This document shows positions 1-8,555 of a DNA stretch of 37,159 bases, in pieces; within the stretch, counting starts at the first letter, position 1, and each line of letters starts with the position of its first letter. Below the pieces are notes generated by a model. It saw nothing but the letters and a program-made list of their open reading frames with translations, was not told where the DNA came from and did not search any database. The position numbers and the translations under genes are program-made. The DNA comes from Coriobacteriia bacterium (GTDB lineage Bacteria; Actinomycetota; Coriobacteriia; Coriobacteriales; UBA8131): positions 1 to 37,159 of the forward strand of contig WRHL01000009.1 in NCBI GenBank assembly GCA_009783245.1, in the 5' to 3' direction.

Positions 1-53
1 GGGAGAGAGGGGGACGGTTGGGACAGGGGGACGGTACTGTTTGGGTGGGACAG

Positions 54-146
54 GGGGACGGTTCTAAGGACAGAAGGGGACGGTTCTATTTTGGCCTTTT
101 CAAGGCCAAAATAGAACCGTCCCCTTCTGTCCTTAGAACCGTCCCC
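54..146. repeat. Long palindromic element, family A (left edge)
   Basis: Two perfect 45-bp arms (54-98 and 102-146) with a 3-nt loop TTC. The arms contain two copies of the GGGGACGGTTCTA core of the repeat family seen throughout the window. Degenerate further copies of GGGGGACGGT occupy 1-60. It lies directly after the 3' end of the DUF2284 gene on the opposite strand, so it could also act as a terminator, but there is no T tract. The same element, with the reverse-complement loop GAA, ends the window at 37059-37159. Confidence 0.9.
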
Positions 147-155
147 TTCTGTCCT

Positions 156-680
156 TTATACCAACACGCAGCTGCAGAAGGCAAGCGTGTCCTTGCCGTG
201 GTAGTAAGGGACACCCGCAAGCTCGCAGACCTCGCTGACCAGCAAACCGGTCGCCTCCATGGAGACAAGCATCCTATCGGGATGACAGCAGGGCGCTTCT
301 GGGTAGGTACAGCGCTCGCAAAGCATGCAGGCTCCAGCACCCAACAGCAAGACGTCGCAATCCGCTGACTGGAGGCGGTCCTGAAGCACGACAAGCCGCT
401 GGGCGTGTTCCTTACCACCGCGCTCGATGGCAGCGTAGTCAAAGGCGTCTTCCATCTGGACAACCGTCTGAAACAGGTAGCCGGTGGTAAAACATCCAAG
501 CTCTTCGCGATAGTGGGCAACGCTTCCACAGGCGGGCGGGCAGGACCAGTTCTTATCGTAGGAGTGGCAGGTATCGACCGCACACATGGCGCGGACATCC
601 TCCCTGAACTCCAGGCGAGAGACGTCAAAGCGCCCGATAAAGGGAAAGCCGGCATCTTGTATCAGGGTTTCGAGGTCCAT
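156..680 (-). CDS. DUF2284 predicted metal-binding protein
   Basis: A 174-residue cysteine-rich protein. The N-terminal half has CAVDTCHSYDKNWSCPP, the CxxxxC...YxKNWxCPP signature of DUF2284 proteins. The C-terminal half has CMLCERCTYPEAPCCHP, which looks like an iron-sulfur or metal site. The cysteine spacing suggests a cluster-binding cytosolic protein of anaerobes; the reaction is not known for the family. No signal peptide or membrane segment is visible. The stop codon (156-158) sits 10 bases from the end of the large palindrome. The next gene in the same direction is about 350 bp upstream, so it is probably transcribed separately. The family assignment is good and the function is unknown. 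Confidence 0.8.
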   Translation of the reverse strand: MDLETLIQDAGFPFIGRFDVSRLEFREDVRAMCAVDTCHSYDKNWSCPPACGSVAHYREELGCFTTGYLFQTVVQMEDAFDYAAIERGGKEHAQRLVVLQDRLQSADCDVLLLGAGACMLCERCTYPEAPCCHPDRMLVSMEATGLLVSEVCELAGVPYYHGKDTLAFCSCVLV

Positions 681-703
681 GTCCTCAAGTGTAGCATGAA
701 AGC

Positions 704-755
704 CGAAGCGGCTTCGTTACCACCGTGTGGGATTGGTGAGCACGAAGCCGCTTCG
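704..755. terminator. Inverted repeat in the 681-1028 intergenic stretch
   Basis: Perfect 14-bp arms CGAAGCGGCTTCGT (704-717) and ACGAAGCCGCTTCG (742-755) separated by 24 bp. It lies between the DUF2284 gene and the end of the membrane-protein gene at 1029, both on the minus strand. It could terminate the upstream operon, but neither side has a run of T, so this may just be another dispersed repeat. I see no convincing gene in the rest of 681-1028. Confidence 0.4.
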
Positions 756-1028
756 CTTGTTTCGCCGAGTCAATAGAGGGGAGAATCTAGACCAGCGGAG
801 GCGCGGGACACATGAGGAAGTCGAGACGGAAGACAGGAAAGAAAGGATAATGGGATGAATCACAAGGAGGAAGAACCAACCCAGGGACACGCTGCCTTCC
901 GACTCGACTTCTCTGTAAGAAGTTGAACAGCACTTCCTTCCCACGTACACCATGCTACCGTCTTGCTATCCGCTTGCAGTCAGACAGATGTCAGAAAGTT
1001 GTAAAAAGCAGAAACCGCAGGAAAAAGG

Positions 1029-2210
1029 CTAATCTGACAGCAATAAGTTGAAGCCGATGCAGCGGAGATTGATTGGTTCGATGTACAGGATAAGGCGTTC
1101 GCCAGTGGGGAGGTTGTAGCTGTAGAGGAGGTATTCGCTCGTTGTGATGACTTGGGGATAAAGCGGGGTATAGGTGATGGGGGGCAGCGCCTCCTCCTCT
1201 GAGGACTGAAGCGGCAGCAGCTGGGTATAGGGATAGCCGTAGCGGGTCTCATAATAGAACTCGAGTTGCCTGAAGGACTGGAAGAGCGCCTGCTGGCCGA
1301 TGAGCTGTGCCTCGCGCGAGGTCGCATAGGAGAAGGACCAGATGTTCTCGTCATCCTCAACAGGGAGGTGCTCGATTATCGGATTCTCCTCATCGGGTTC
1401 GGTGGCGCTCCCATTGGGGTCCTCCTGGGTGTTGTCAGGGTTGTCCTGATCCTCGGGCTCTTCCTCAGCACCGGGCGGGTTCTCCAGTTCCGCTACGCCG
1501 GTTCCGGTTTGGGGCTCCTCCTCCTTTGGCTCTTCTCCGGCAGGGGTCTGCCCGGATGGATCCTCATCATCGGAAATCGCGACAGGCAGACCGATGGGGG
1601 ATTCGATGGTGACAAGCTCCCAGGCACTGGAGAGGAAACGCAGGTCGATGATGGTGCCGTCCAGATCAACGGCGCAGACAAAATCGGGAATCGAGTCCTC
1701 ATCGATGTCCAGGTCGACAAGGACATAGCAGCCGGGGTCATCGTCTTCTGTGGGCGCAAGGTAGTTGAAGGAGTTGATGATGAGCAGATAGTAGTAGAAC
1801 TCGGTCTTTCCCTGGTCCACGGCCATTTCAAAGCCGTGGTTGCACATGGTTGCCAAAAGGAATCTGGGGATGCCCTGGGCCTCAAGGAACTCGCGTTGTT
1901 GGGAGGTGAGGGGCTGCAGCGACTGCTCGCTGTAGATGTTCCAGGGGTAAAGGACTATGGGGTTTGGGAAGATGGTCGGTTGCTCAGAGGGCTCGACCAG
2001 CTGAATGGGGTCGTTGTGGTAGAAATCGAGGTAGGGGTACAGGATAGTTGGCAACATGAAGCCCCCGGCTATGATGAGGGCTGTCAACAACAGGGTTATC
2101 AGGTTACCCAGTATGCCAAAACGGCGCTCGCGCTTCCCTGGTTTATCGCTCGCTGGCGGTTTGCCCCATGACTTGCCCTTCAGGCCCGCCTTCTTGGTCT
2201 CGTTAGTCAT
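1029..2210 (-). CDS. Membrane-anchored protein of unknown function in a two-component operon
   Basis: 393 residues. A basic N-terminus is followed by one hydrophobic segment (about residues 32-60, GNLITLLLTALIIAGG), then an extracytoplasmic region. A Pro/Glu/Asp-rich low-complexity linker divides it into two parts at about residues 215-280. I do not recognise a named domain. The ATG at 2208-2210 overlaps the stop of the histidine kinase gene (ATGACTAA), so it is translationally coupled and is the third gene of a regulator-kinase-membrane protein unit. By position it resembles kinase accessory proteins (YycH/YycI-like arrangement), but I see no sequence support for that. It may be a sensor partner or the output of the system. 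An in-frame ATG 15 bases further upstream is less likely because it lies inside the kinase gene without a clear ribosome site. Confidence 0.75.
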   Translation of the reverse strand: MTNETKKAGLKGKSWGKPPASDKPGKRERRFGILGNLITLLLTALIIAGGFMLPTILYPYLDFYHNDPIQLVEPSEQPTIFPNPIVLYPWNIYSEQSLQPLTSQQREFLEAQGIPRFLLATMCNHGFEMAVDQGKTEFYYYLLIINSFNYLAPTEDDDPGCYVLVDLDIDEDSIPDFVCAVDLDGTIIDLRFLSSAWELVTIESPIGLPVAISDDEDPSGQTPAGEEPKEEEPQTGTGVAELENPPGAEEEPEDQDNPDNTQEDPNGSATEPDEENPIIEHLPVEDDENIWSFSYATSREAQLIGQQALFQSFRQLEFYYETRYGYPYTQLLPLQSSEEEALPPITYTPLYPQVITTSEYLLYSYNLPTGERLILYIEPINLRCIGFNLLLSD

Positions 2211-3630
2211 GGTTTGCCACCTCATCCAACGTGATGCTGACGCTGGTGCCCTTGCCAGGCTTGCTGCTTATCTGCAGTTGCGACCCATGGACCTGCGCGA
2301 TCTCCGAGCAGAGCGCCAGCCCCAGGCCTGCGCCGCCGTGCTTTCTGGTCCGCGCCTTATCGAGCATGTAGAAGGGCTCGGTGAGCAGGGGTATCTGGTC
2401 CTCAGGTATGCCAACACCCTCGTCGGTGACCATGATGGTCACGCGCTCCTGCTCAGAAGTCACGGTGAGCCGGATAGAGCCTGGTGGGCTGGAAGCCTTG
2501 ATGCTGTTGTCGATGAGGTTGAAGACCAGCGACTTGATGAGCTCCTGGTCCACGTTGATGAAGACCGCCCTGTCAGGGAGCCTGACGATAAGCTCCATTT
2601 CATAGATGTGCATGATGGGGGTAAGCGTGGCAACCAGTTCGCTGAAGAGCTTGTGAACCTCGGTCTTTGCCGTGACTATGTGGAGGTTCCCCAGGGCAAG
2701 CAGCTCCATCAGCTTCCCTGAGAGCCCCTGGAGCCGCTTGGTCTCGCTGACTATGACGTTTGCGTAGTTGATGCGGTCGTCATCTGAGACCTCACGCTTA
2801 ACGCGCAGGATGTCCGCAAAGCCGAGGATTGAGGTCAAAGGCGTCTTCATCTCGTGGGCCAGGTTGCCGATGAAGATCCTGCGTGATTCGGCGAGGTTCT
2901 CCAGCTCGGTGACATTGTGTTCAATGGAGTCGGCCATGGTGTTGAAGTCGCGGGCGACCTCGGCGACCTCGTCATGGCCAGAGATCATCACACGGTTGTC
3001 AAGGTCTCCCTGCGCGATCTTGCGCGTAGTATTGCTCAGGTTGCGTAGCGGGGTCAGAAGGCTGCGTACCAGCATCTGGAGGAAACCGGCGATCACCAGG
3101 GCTGAGGCGATGCCGATGATCTTCACCTGGTCGAAGCCCGCCTTGAAGAGGTCGTAGGAGGAGCTGATATCGGTTGCGCTGACCAGCTGATAGGTTCGGT
3201 CGTTGAGCATGGCTGTCGAGACGATGAGCAGGTAGGTGCTATCGCCCTCATCGATGATGAGCGAAGTGTAGTCAGGTTGGCGGAGCAGGTCGATCTCCGC
3301 CCTCAGCGGTTCGCCGCGCCCGGAGTAGACCAGGGTGCCATCCCTGAAGAGCGTCACCCTTATCGTGGCGTCGCTGTCCCGCCGCTCGACGATCTCAGAG
3401 GCGGCTGAAAGCGTCTCCTCATCCGTCATGAAGATACGCTCGACCGTCTGGGTGAGGACGATCTCGTTTTGCAGGTCATGGGTGAGATAGCTGTGACGTG
3501 ACAGGGCGCTCTGCTGCTCGCGCTCAATGGCAAGGCGATGGTTGGCTGAGAGCAGGGCGAGCGAGGTGGTGTTGACCACCACGATAACGAGGGCAAGCGT
3601 GAGCAGGAATATCTTCTGCCAGAGCTTCAA
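2203..3630 (-). CDS. Sensor histidine kinase (HAMP-HisKA-HATPase)
   Basis: 475 residues. There is a membrane segment at residues 6-28, an extracytoplasmic sensor region at about 30-165, and a second membrane segment at about 168-190. A HAMP linker (about 188-243) and a HisKA dimerisation domain follow, with phosphoacceptor His259 in NLAHEMKTPLTSI. The ATPase domain has an N box NLIDNSIKAS (371-380), G1 DEGVGIP and G2 GGAGLGLAL (432-440). All catalytic motifs are intact, so it should autophosphorylate and pass phosphate to the response regulator encoded just upstream, with which it overlaps by 4 bp (ATGA). The sensed signal cannot be read from the sequence. Confidence 0.95.
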   Translation of the reverse strand: MKLWQKIFLLTLALVIVVVNTTSLALLSANHRLAIEREQQSALSRHSYLTHDLQNEIVLTQTVERIFMTDEETLSAASEIVERRDSDATIRVTLFRDGTLVYSGRGEPLRAEIDLLRQPDYTSLIIDEGDSTYLLIVSTAMLNDRTYQLVSATDISSSYDLFKAGFDQVKIIGIASALVIAGFLQMLVRSLLTPLRNLSNTTRKIAQGDLDNRVMISGHDEVAEVARDFNTMADSIEHNVTELENLAESRRIFIGNLAHEMKTPLTSILGFADILRVKREVSDDDRINYANVIVSETKRLQGLSGKLMELLALGNLHIVTAKTEVHKLFSELVATLTPIMHIYEMELIVRLPDRAVFINVDQELIKSLVFNLIDNSIKASSPPGSIRLTVTSEQERVTIMVTDEGVGIPEDQIPLLTEPFYMLDKARTRKHGGAGLGLALCSEIAQVHGSQLQISSKPGKGTSVSITLDEVANHD

Positions 3631-4295
3631 AGGACCTTCTGACTCTCCAGACGATAACCCAGGCGGGGGATGGTGAGCAGTGAGTCATGCAGCTCGAGTT
3701 TCTTGCGGATCTGCTGGACATGGGTGTCCACCGTGCGGGTCTCTCCGCTGAAACTGTAGCCCCAGACCGCCGAGAGCAGCCGCTCGCGCGTCAAGGCGAT
3801 GTCGATGTTCTTGATGAAGAACAGCAGCAGGTCGAACTCCTTAGGCGTGAGGATGATGGACTCCCCGTTAAGCGTGACCTCATGCTTCTCAACCTCGACA
3901 ACGATATTCTGGTAGGTGAAGACGGTCTCCTCCGGGTGGCTCCTGCGGAGCACCACCTCGATACGCGCGAGCAGCTCAACCGCCTCAAAGGGCTTGACGA
4001 TATAGTCCTCGGCCCCCATGCGCAGGCCTTTCACCTTGCTGGGCACATCGGCCATGGCCGTGAGGAAGATGACCGGCGTGGTGTTCTCACCTTTGCCCTC
4101 AAAGACCTGGAACCCATCGAGCTTGGGAAGCATGACGTCAAGCAGCACCAGGTCATAGGCGCCACTCAGTATCTCGACAACCGCGCTTGTGCCATCGCTG
4201 CAAACCGCACTGGTGTAGCCGCCAATGGAAAGGGTGGCCTCGATCATGTGGGCGATATTCTCGTCATCTTCTACGATAAGTATGTGCGCTGCCAT
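3627..4295 (-). CDS. OmpR/PhoB-family response regulator
   Basis: 222 residues. The receiver domain (1-120) has acidic residues Asp10/Asp11, phosphoacceptor Asp53 in LVLLDVMLPKLDG, and Lys101 in IVKPFEA. A winged-helix DNA-binding domain (about 127-220) ends with WGYSFSGETRTVDTHVQQIR, the recognition helix region of the OmpR class. Its stop overlaps the kinase start by 4 bp, giving a classic regulator-kinase pair. The rhodanese lipoprotein gene lies 68 bp upstream on the same strand and may be a target or an operon member. Targets elsewhere are unknown. Confidence 0.95.
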   Translation of the reverse strand: MAAHILIVEDDENIAHMIEATLSIGGYTSAVCSDGTSAVVEILSGAYDLVLLDVMLPKLDGFQVFEGKGENTTPVIFLTAMADVPSKVKGLRMGAEDYIVKPFEAVELLARIEVVLRRSHPEETVFTYQNIVVEVEKHEVTLNGESIILTPKEFDLLLFFIKNIDIALTRERLLSAVWGYSFSGETRTVDTHVQQIRKKLELHDSLLTIPRLGYRLESQKVL

Positions 4296-4363
4296 GGTTC
4301 CTCTATCTCTGGGCCCTGCCTGTCCGCTATTGTAGCATTGGGCGTCGCCGGGATGGCGTCTGC

Positions 4364-4840
4364 TTACCCACTTGTTGTCTCATAGGGCCAACTGTTGATG
4401 CCGCCCAGGTCATATACGTTGGTGTACCCCAGTCCCACCAGCGTCTGAGCTGCGCTTGCGCTCCTTCCTCCGCTGCGACAGTAGACAAAGATGAGCTGGT
4501 CCTTGTCTGGGAGTTCACCTGGGGCGCGACTTGCTACCTCGTCAACGGGCAGCAGGGTGGCGCCTATCAGATGTTTCTCCAGGTATTCGCTTTCTGTGCG
4601 CACGTCAAGGATGATGAAGTCCGTGGATTCAGCCATCATCTGCTGCGCCTTTTGGGGGGAGGCCTTTTGGTAGCTTGCCTTCTTGCTGGCAGAGTCTGCC
4701 CCTGTGCTGCCATTGGTGCCTGCGGAGCCGCTACCGTTGCCTGAGGAGCCCTGGTTTCCGCCGCATCCTGCCAGCACGGCCGCCAGCACGGCTGCCAGCA
4801 ACAGTGTTGCAACGAGGGTAAGTAATGAGAACCTCTTCAT
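4364..4840 (-). CDS. Secreted rhodanese-domain lipoprotein
   Basis: 158 residues from the ATG at 4838-4840, chosen because AAGGAG lies 6-7 nt upstream; an earlier in-frame ATG would be coded by the degenerate repeat in front. The N-terminus is a lipoprotein signal ending in the lipobox VLAGC (Cys26). A Gly/Ser-rich spacer follows, then a single rhodanese domain (about 70-155) with DFIILDVRTESEYLEKH and the active-site loop VYCRSGGRS (Cys121). Rhodaneses carry sulfane sulfur on this cysteine; being outside the membrane, it could handle thiosulfate, polysulfide or sulfite. That would fit the Dsr genes in the window, but a direct link is inference. Confidence 0.85.
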   Translation of the reverse strand: MKRFSLLTLVATLLLAAVLAAVLAGCGGNQGSSGNGSGSAGTNGSTGADSASKKASYQKASPQKAQQMMAESTDFIILDVRTESEYLEKHLIGATLLPVDEVASRAPGELPDKDQLIFVYCRSGGRSASAAQTLVGLGYTNVYDLGGINSWPYETTSG

Positions 4841-4856
4841 TCTTGACTCCTTCACA

Positions 4857-4922
4857 TGCGGGAAACGCAGGAAACCCAGCAAACCAAGCAAACCCAGCAA
4901 ACCCGGTAAATGCGGGAAACGC
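4857..4922. repeat. Short degenerate direct repeats before the lipoprotein gene
   Basis: TGCGGGAAACGC occurs at 4857-4868 and again at 4911-4922. Between them are several copies of AAACCCAGC or AAACCAAGC at 9-10 bp spacing. The block lies between the fused-protein gene and the lipoprotein start, so it forms the lipoprotein leader. Its role is unknown. Confidence 0.7.
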
Positions 4923-4945
4923 TATTATCGCAGATACTGCAGCGC

Positions 4946-7900
4946 CTAGGCTTCGAAGTTGTCCTTGGCGATGGAGATCATCAACTTGATGCGGTTGAGC
5001 TGGTTGACCTCGCTGGCGCCGGGGTCGTAGTCCACGGCTACTATGTTGGACTTGGGGTTGAGCTGACGCAGCGCCTTGATGACGCCTTTGCCGGTCACGT
5101 GGTTGGGCAGGCAGGCGAAGGGCTGCGTGCAGACTATGTTTGGCGTGCCGGTGTGGATGAGTTCGAGCATCTCGGCGGTCAGAAGCCAGCCCTCGCCCAT
5201 GGAGTTACAGAGGCTTAAGACCTCGCGCGCGTAGTCTGCCAGCTCATAGATGGTTGCCGGCGGATCGAAGCGCTCGCTTCTGCGCATGGCCTTGATGATG
5301 GGCTGGCGCATGCGATTGAGCAGGGCCAACGTGATGCGGGAACCCATGGCGGACTTGGCGGTCTTGACCAGCTCGCGCCGCTGCCAGATGGCGTTCGAGA
5401 TGCCAAAGAGGAAGAACTCCGTCAGTCCGGGCACCACCACTTCGCAGCCTTCCGCCTCCACCACGTCGACAATGCCGTTGTTGGCGGTGGGGTGGAATTT
5501 GACGAGGATCTCGCCCACGATGCCAACCCGTGGCTTGGAGCGGTCATCGACCAGCTCCAGGGTGTCGAACTCCCGGATGATCTGGCGTGCGGTGCGGCGG
5601 TAGATGCCGTAGCTGATCTTACCCAGTATCTGGCCGTCGCAGACATCCATCCACTTACGGAAGAGCGCGTACGCTGAGCCCTTGACCTTCTCGTAGGGCC
5701 GTGTTCGGTAGAGGCAGGCCATGAGCAGGTCACCGTAGTAGAAGGAATAGATGGCGCGCAGCAGCATGATGGGCTTGATCTTGAAGCCGGGGTTGTTCTC
5801 GCCACCTATGTTGTGGAAGCTCAGCGCGATGACCGGCACCTGCGGATACCCTGCCTCGCGCAGGGCCTTGCGGATGAGACCGATGTAGTTGGTTGCACGG
5901 CAACCACCGCCGGTCTGGGTGATGATGACCGCGGTGCGGTTGACGTCGTAGCGACCCGAGGTGATGGCCTCCATGATCTGGCCGGTGACCAGGATGGAGG
6001 GGTAGCAGATGTCGTTGTTGGTGTAGCGCAGGCCGGCTTCAACAGCCTCGGGATCCACGCTGGGCAGGATGTTGAGGTTGAAGCCGTACCGCTCAAAGAC
6101 CCTGCTGAGCAGCTCAAAATGGATGGGCGCCATCTGTGGGCTGAGGATGGTGTAGCCCTGCTCCTTCATCTCCTTGGTATAGGGCGGCTTGTTGATGGCC
6201 GTGGTGGTGAGGTTCGGCTTGGACATAAAGGGGACGGATGTGACAGAGGGGACGGATGTGACAGAGGGGACGGACGATGTGACAAAAGGGACCGCCCCCT
6301 TTGTCACATCGTCCGTCCCCTCTGTGTCCTCTATGTCCTGTTGCCGGGCTTCTTCCTGCTCCTTGAGGGCGGCCAGCAGCGAACGCACGCGGATGCGGGC
6401 AGCGCCCAGGTTGCTTACCTCGTCTATCTTGAGCACGGTGTAGATCTTGCCGGCCGGCTCCAGTATCTCCTGCACCTGGTCGGTGGTGATGGCATCAAGG
6501 CCGCAGCCAAAGCTGTTGAGCTGTATGAGGTCGAGGTCGTCGCGCAGCGTGCAGTACTTCGCCGCGGCGTAGAGGCGTGAGTGGAACATCCACTGGTCCA
6601 CCACGCGCAGCGGGCGCTCGGGCTTGATGATGTGCGCGATGCTGTCCTCGGTGAGCACCGCCAGGCCAAAGCTGGCGAGCAGTTCGGGGATGGCGTGGTT
6701 GATCTCCGGGTCTATGTGGTAGGGGCGCCCGGCCAGGACTATGCCGTGCGTCTTGGTCTCCTCCATCCAGCGTAGCGCGTCCTCACCGGCGCGGCGGATG
6801 TCGCTTTTGAAGGCCTCGTCCTCTGCCCAGGCCTTCTGTGTTGCCGCGGTCACCTCTGCCATGGTGGGGGCTGTGCCCTTTGCCTGGGGATGGGTATCGA
6901 AGTACTTCTTGAGCTCCTCATGGGAGCGCTCGATGAAGCGCTGCACGTTGTCATAGGGCAAGAAGGGGTTGAGGAAGGCGACCTCGCCGCTTTGCAGCTC
7001 CTCCACGTTGAGCTTGATGACCTCGGGGTAGCTGACCACAACCGGGCAGTTGAAGTGGTTGGGTGAGCCTTCGTCCTCTTGGCGCTCATAGCGGATGCAG
7101 GGCATGAAGATGAAGTCGATGGGGGATTCAGCGGACATAAAGGGGACGGATGTGACAAAGGGGACGGATGTGACAAAAGGGACCGTCCCCTTTGTCACAT
7201 CCGTCCCCTTTGTCACATCCAAGTCGATGGAGATACTGCGTTGGGCGATGCAGCCCAGGTTGACTGCCACCGGCAGCGCGGCGATGTGGCAGGGCGCCGT
7301 GAGCACATGCACGGCCAAGGCGGTGGCGCTGCCGCCAAAGCCGCCTGCGCCTATACCCAGGGCGTTTATCTCGGTGAGCAGCTCCTGCTCCAAAGATGTG
7401 GTGTCAGAACAGTACCGTCCCCCTGACACCTTTTCTGACACCTTTTGCTGCCTGACCTCGCGCAGCAAGGCGCGCTTAGCCAGACTGCCCACCTTGTCAA
7501 AGGTGCCGCCTACGCCAATGCCCACAAGCAGGGGCGGGCAGGCGTTCGCGCCTTTCTCCGCCACCGCCTCCAGCACTACGCGCTTGACCCCTTCCACACC
7601 CTCGCCAGGCGCAAGCATGACCACGCGCGAGGCGTTGTCGGAGCCGCCGCCCTTGAGCATGACGTGCAGCGTGGCGCCCTTCTTTTGGGGGTTGAGGTAC
7701 AGCTCGCAGAAGGCCGGTGTGTTGTTATAGGAGTTGGTACGGTCAGAAAGCGCGTCGCGCGTCAGGCTCATGCGCAGGGCGCCATGCCTATACGCGCGCG
7801 TAACGGCCCTGTCTACCAGCGAGAACACGTTGGCCGGCACGGTTATGGGGCGGCCGTTTGCGTACTTCTCCCCCACCTCCAGCAACACCCAGACGTACCC

Positions 7901-8119
7901 GGTGTCCTGGCAGAGTGGAACCTGCTTCTCAGCGGCGATATACGCGTTGTCGACCAGCTGCTGCAGGATGACCTGCTCCCGCTCATCAGCTGCCTGCCCA
8001 CATGCGTGCTCCAGCGCCTCAAGCACATCAGGGCGCAGCCCACAGGCAATCTGCGGGATCGCCTGCTCAACAATCTGGGCAAGCGTCTCTGCGGTCAACA
8101 TGTACTGCAACATTTTCAT
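4946..8119 (-). CDS. Chimeric protein: class I fumarase alpha domain fused to truncated activase-related (DUF2229/HgdB-like) protein
   Basis: 1057 residues from ATG 8117-8119; ATG 8111-8113 is also possible. Residues 1-300 match the alpha domain of class I fumarase/tartrate dehydratase: PLCQDTG (Cys70), KGGGSDN, NACPPLLVGIGVGG (Cys194), APCHIAALPVAVN (Cys277), that is, three Fe-S cysteines. Residues 334-590 are DUF2229, beginning abruptly at IDFIFMPCIRYER; about 80 residues that normally precede this are absent, as are the two ASKHA ATPase domains of such activase proteins. Residues 635-1057 are the HgdB-like C-terminal part (NNDICYPS, TQTGGGCRATNY, GEILVKFHPTANN). Family-A palindromes are translated at 224-243, 302-330 and 597-633. 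No fumarase beta subunit is encoded nearby, so fumarase activity is doubtful. It may be a deletion fusion, a decaying gene or an assembly join. Confidence 0.75.
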   Translation of the reverse strand: MKMLQYMLTAETLAQIVEQAIPQIACGLRPDVLEALEHACGQAADEREQVILQQLVDNAYIAAEKQVPLCQDTGYVWVLLEVGEKYANGRPITVPANVFSLVDRAVTRAYRHGALRMSLTRDALSDRTNSYNNTPAFCELYLNPQKKGATLHVMLKGGGSDNASRVVMLAPGEGVEGVKRVVLEAVAEKGANACPPLLVGIGVGGTFDKVGSLAKRALLREVRQQKVSEKVSGGRYCSDTTSLEQELLTEINALGIGAGGFGGSATALAVHVLTAPCHIAALPVAVNLGCIAQRSISIDLDVTKGTDVTKGTVPFVTSVPFVTSVPFMSAESPIDFIFMPCIRYERQEDEGSPNHFNCPVVVSYPEVIKLNVEELQSGEVAFLNPFLPYDNVQRFIERSHEELKKYFDTHPQAKGTAPTMAEVTAATQKAWAEDEAFKSDIRRAGEDALRWMEETKTHGIVLAGRPYHIDPEINHAIPELLASFGLAVLTEDSIAHIIKPERPLRVVDQWMFHSRLYAAAKYCTLRDDLDLIQLNSFGCGLDAITTDQVQEILEPAGKIYTVLKIDEVSNLGAARIRVRSLLAALKEQEEARQQDIEDTEGTDDVTKGAVPFVTSSVPSVTSVPSVTSVPFMSKPNLTTTAINKPPYTKEMKEQGYTILSPQMAPIHFELLSRVFERYGFNLNILPSVDPEAVEAGLRYTNNDICYPSILVTGQIMEAITSGRYDVNRTAVIITQTGGGCRATNYIGLIRKALREAGYPQVPVIALSFHNIGGENNPGFKIKPIMLLRAIYSFYYGDLLMACLYRTRPYEKVKGSAYALFRKWMDVCDGQILGKISYGIYRRTARQIIREFDTLELVDDRSKPRVGIVGEILVKFHPTANNGIVDVVEAEGCEVVVPGLTEFFLFGISNAIWQRRELVKTAKSAMGSRITLALLNRMRQPIIKAMRRSERFDPPATIYELADYAREVLSLCNSMGEGWLLTAEMLELIHTGTPNIVCTQPFACLPNHVTGKGVIKALRQLNPKSNIVAVDYDPGASEVNQLNRIKLMISIAKDNFEA
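6221..6338. repeat. Family-A palindromic element inside the coding frame
   Basis: Imperfect hairpin made of three GGGGACGG(A) units on the left and matching units on the right. It runs from GGACATAAAGGGGACGG to the complementary CCTCTATGTCC. It is read in frame as the linker between the DUF2229 part and the C-terminal part of the fused protein, giving VTKGAVPFVTSSVPSVTS-type peptide. Confidence 0.9.
7133..7220. repeat. Family-A palindromic element at the fusion junction
   Basis: Arms of about 35 bp with one mismatch (7148-7220) plus a GGACATAAAGG extension on the left. It is translated as DVTKGTDVTKGTVPF and continues through SVPFM. It lies exactly between the last conserved residue of the fumarase alpha domain and the first recognisable residue of the truncated DUF2229 domain. 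Confidence 0.9.
7400..7446. repeat. Palindromic element variant inside the fumarase-like domain
   Basis: GGTGTCAG (7400-7407) is complementary to CTGACACC at 7423-7430 and again at 7435-7442, with a GTACCGTCCCC core between. In the protein it adds about 15-20 residues (QQKVSEKVSGGRYCSDTTS) in a surface loop between ALLREV and LEQELLTEINALG, where fumarases normally have a short loop. Confidence 0.75.
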
Positions 8120-8164
8120 TCTTCCATTATAGATGCAGTCTGTGCGCTGTGTTAACGTCACTCA

Positions 8165-8335
8165 TCCCAAACCGCTGCCGTGGATTGCCACGTCGCTCGC
8201 GGAGTTTACTCCTCGCAATGACGAGAGTCTTTTGGACGACAACCGCTGCCATTCAGCAACCGCTGGGGTAGGCCCCGGGTCAAGCCCGGGGTGACAAGTA
8301 TCACTCGCAATGACGAGAGTCTTATGCAAAAAGAG
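8165..8335. repeat. Family-B and CCCCGGG repeats between divergent genes
   Basis: This stretch has two copies of the CTCGCAATGACGAGAG sequence (about 8209-8226 and 8307-8322). A longer family-B unit, GGATTGCCACGTCGCTCGCGG, precedes the first. Between them is the palindrome CCCCGGGTCAAGCCCGGGG (8273-8291). No reading frame here looks real. The remaining part, up to 8555, holds the promoter of the next operon. Confidence 0.8.
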
Positions 8336-8402
8336 AAGCGCCACAAACCTGTTCCTCCTCTCCCCACTCGAGAATTTCTTATCGTTTATCAATAAATTTT
8401 TG

Positions 8403-8431
8403 TTGATTATCAAAATGAATTCTGCTATCCT
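8403..8431 (+). promoter_or_regulatory. Candidate sigma-70 promoter for the DUF2975 operon
   Basis: TTGATT (8403-8408), a 17-bp spacer and TATCCT (8426-8431), inside an unusually AT-rich stretch of the intergenic region. Each hexamer matches the consensus at four of six positions. The leader would be about 115 nt. A good ribosome site (GAAAGGA) precedes the ATG at 8556. Confidence 0.4.
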
Positions 8432-8555
8432 CTTCTTCAGAAGGACGTCTTTGGTCATACTCAGCGGAGTAGGCGCCAGGCACATGCTAGCAAGTGACCC
8501 GCGCAGCCGTCTCCGCTCAGTATGACAAGACTCTAGCCACCGGAAAGGATCCCAC

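Noticed and set aside
717-953. Small coding frame in the first intergenic stretch
   Set aside because: No ribosome site, no domain, and atypical composition; treated as non-coding.
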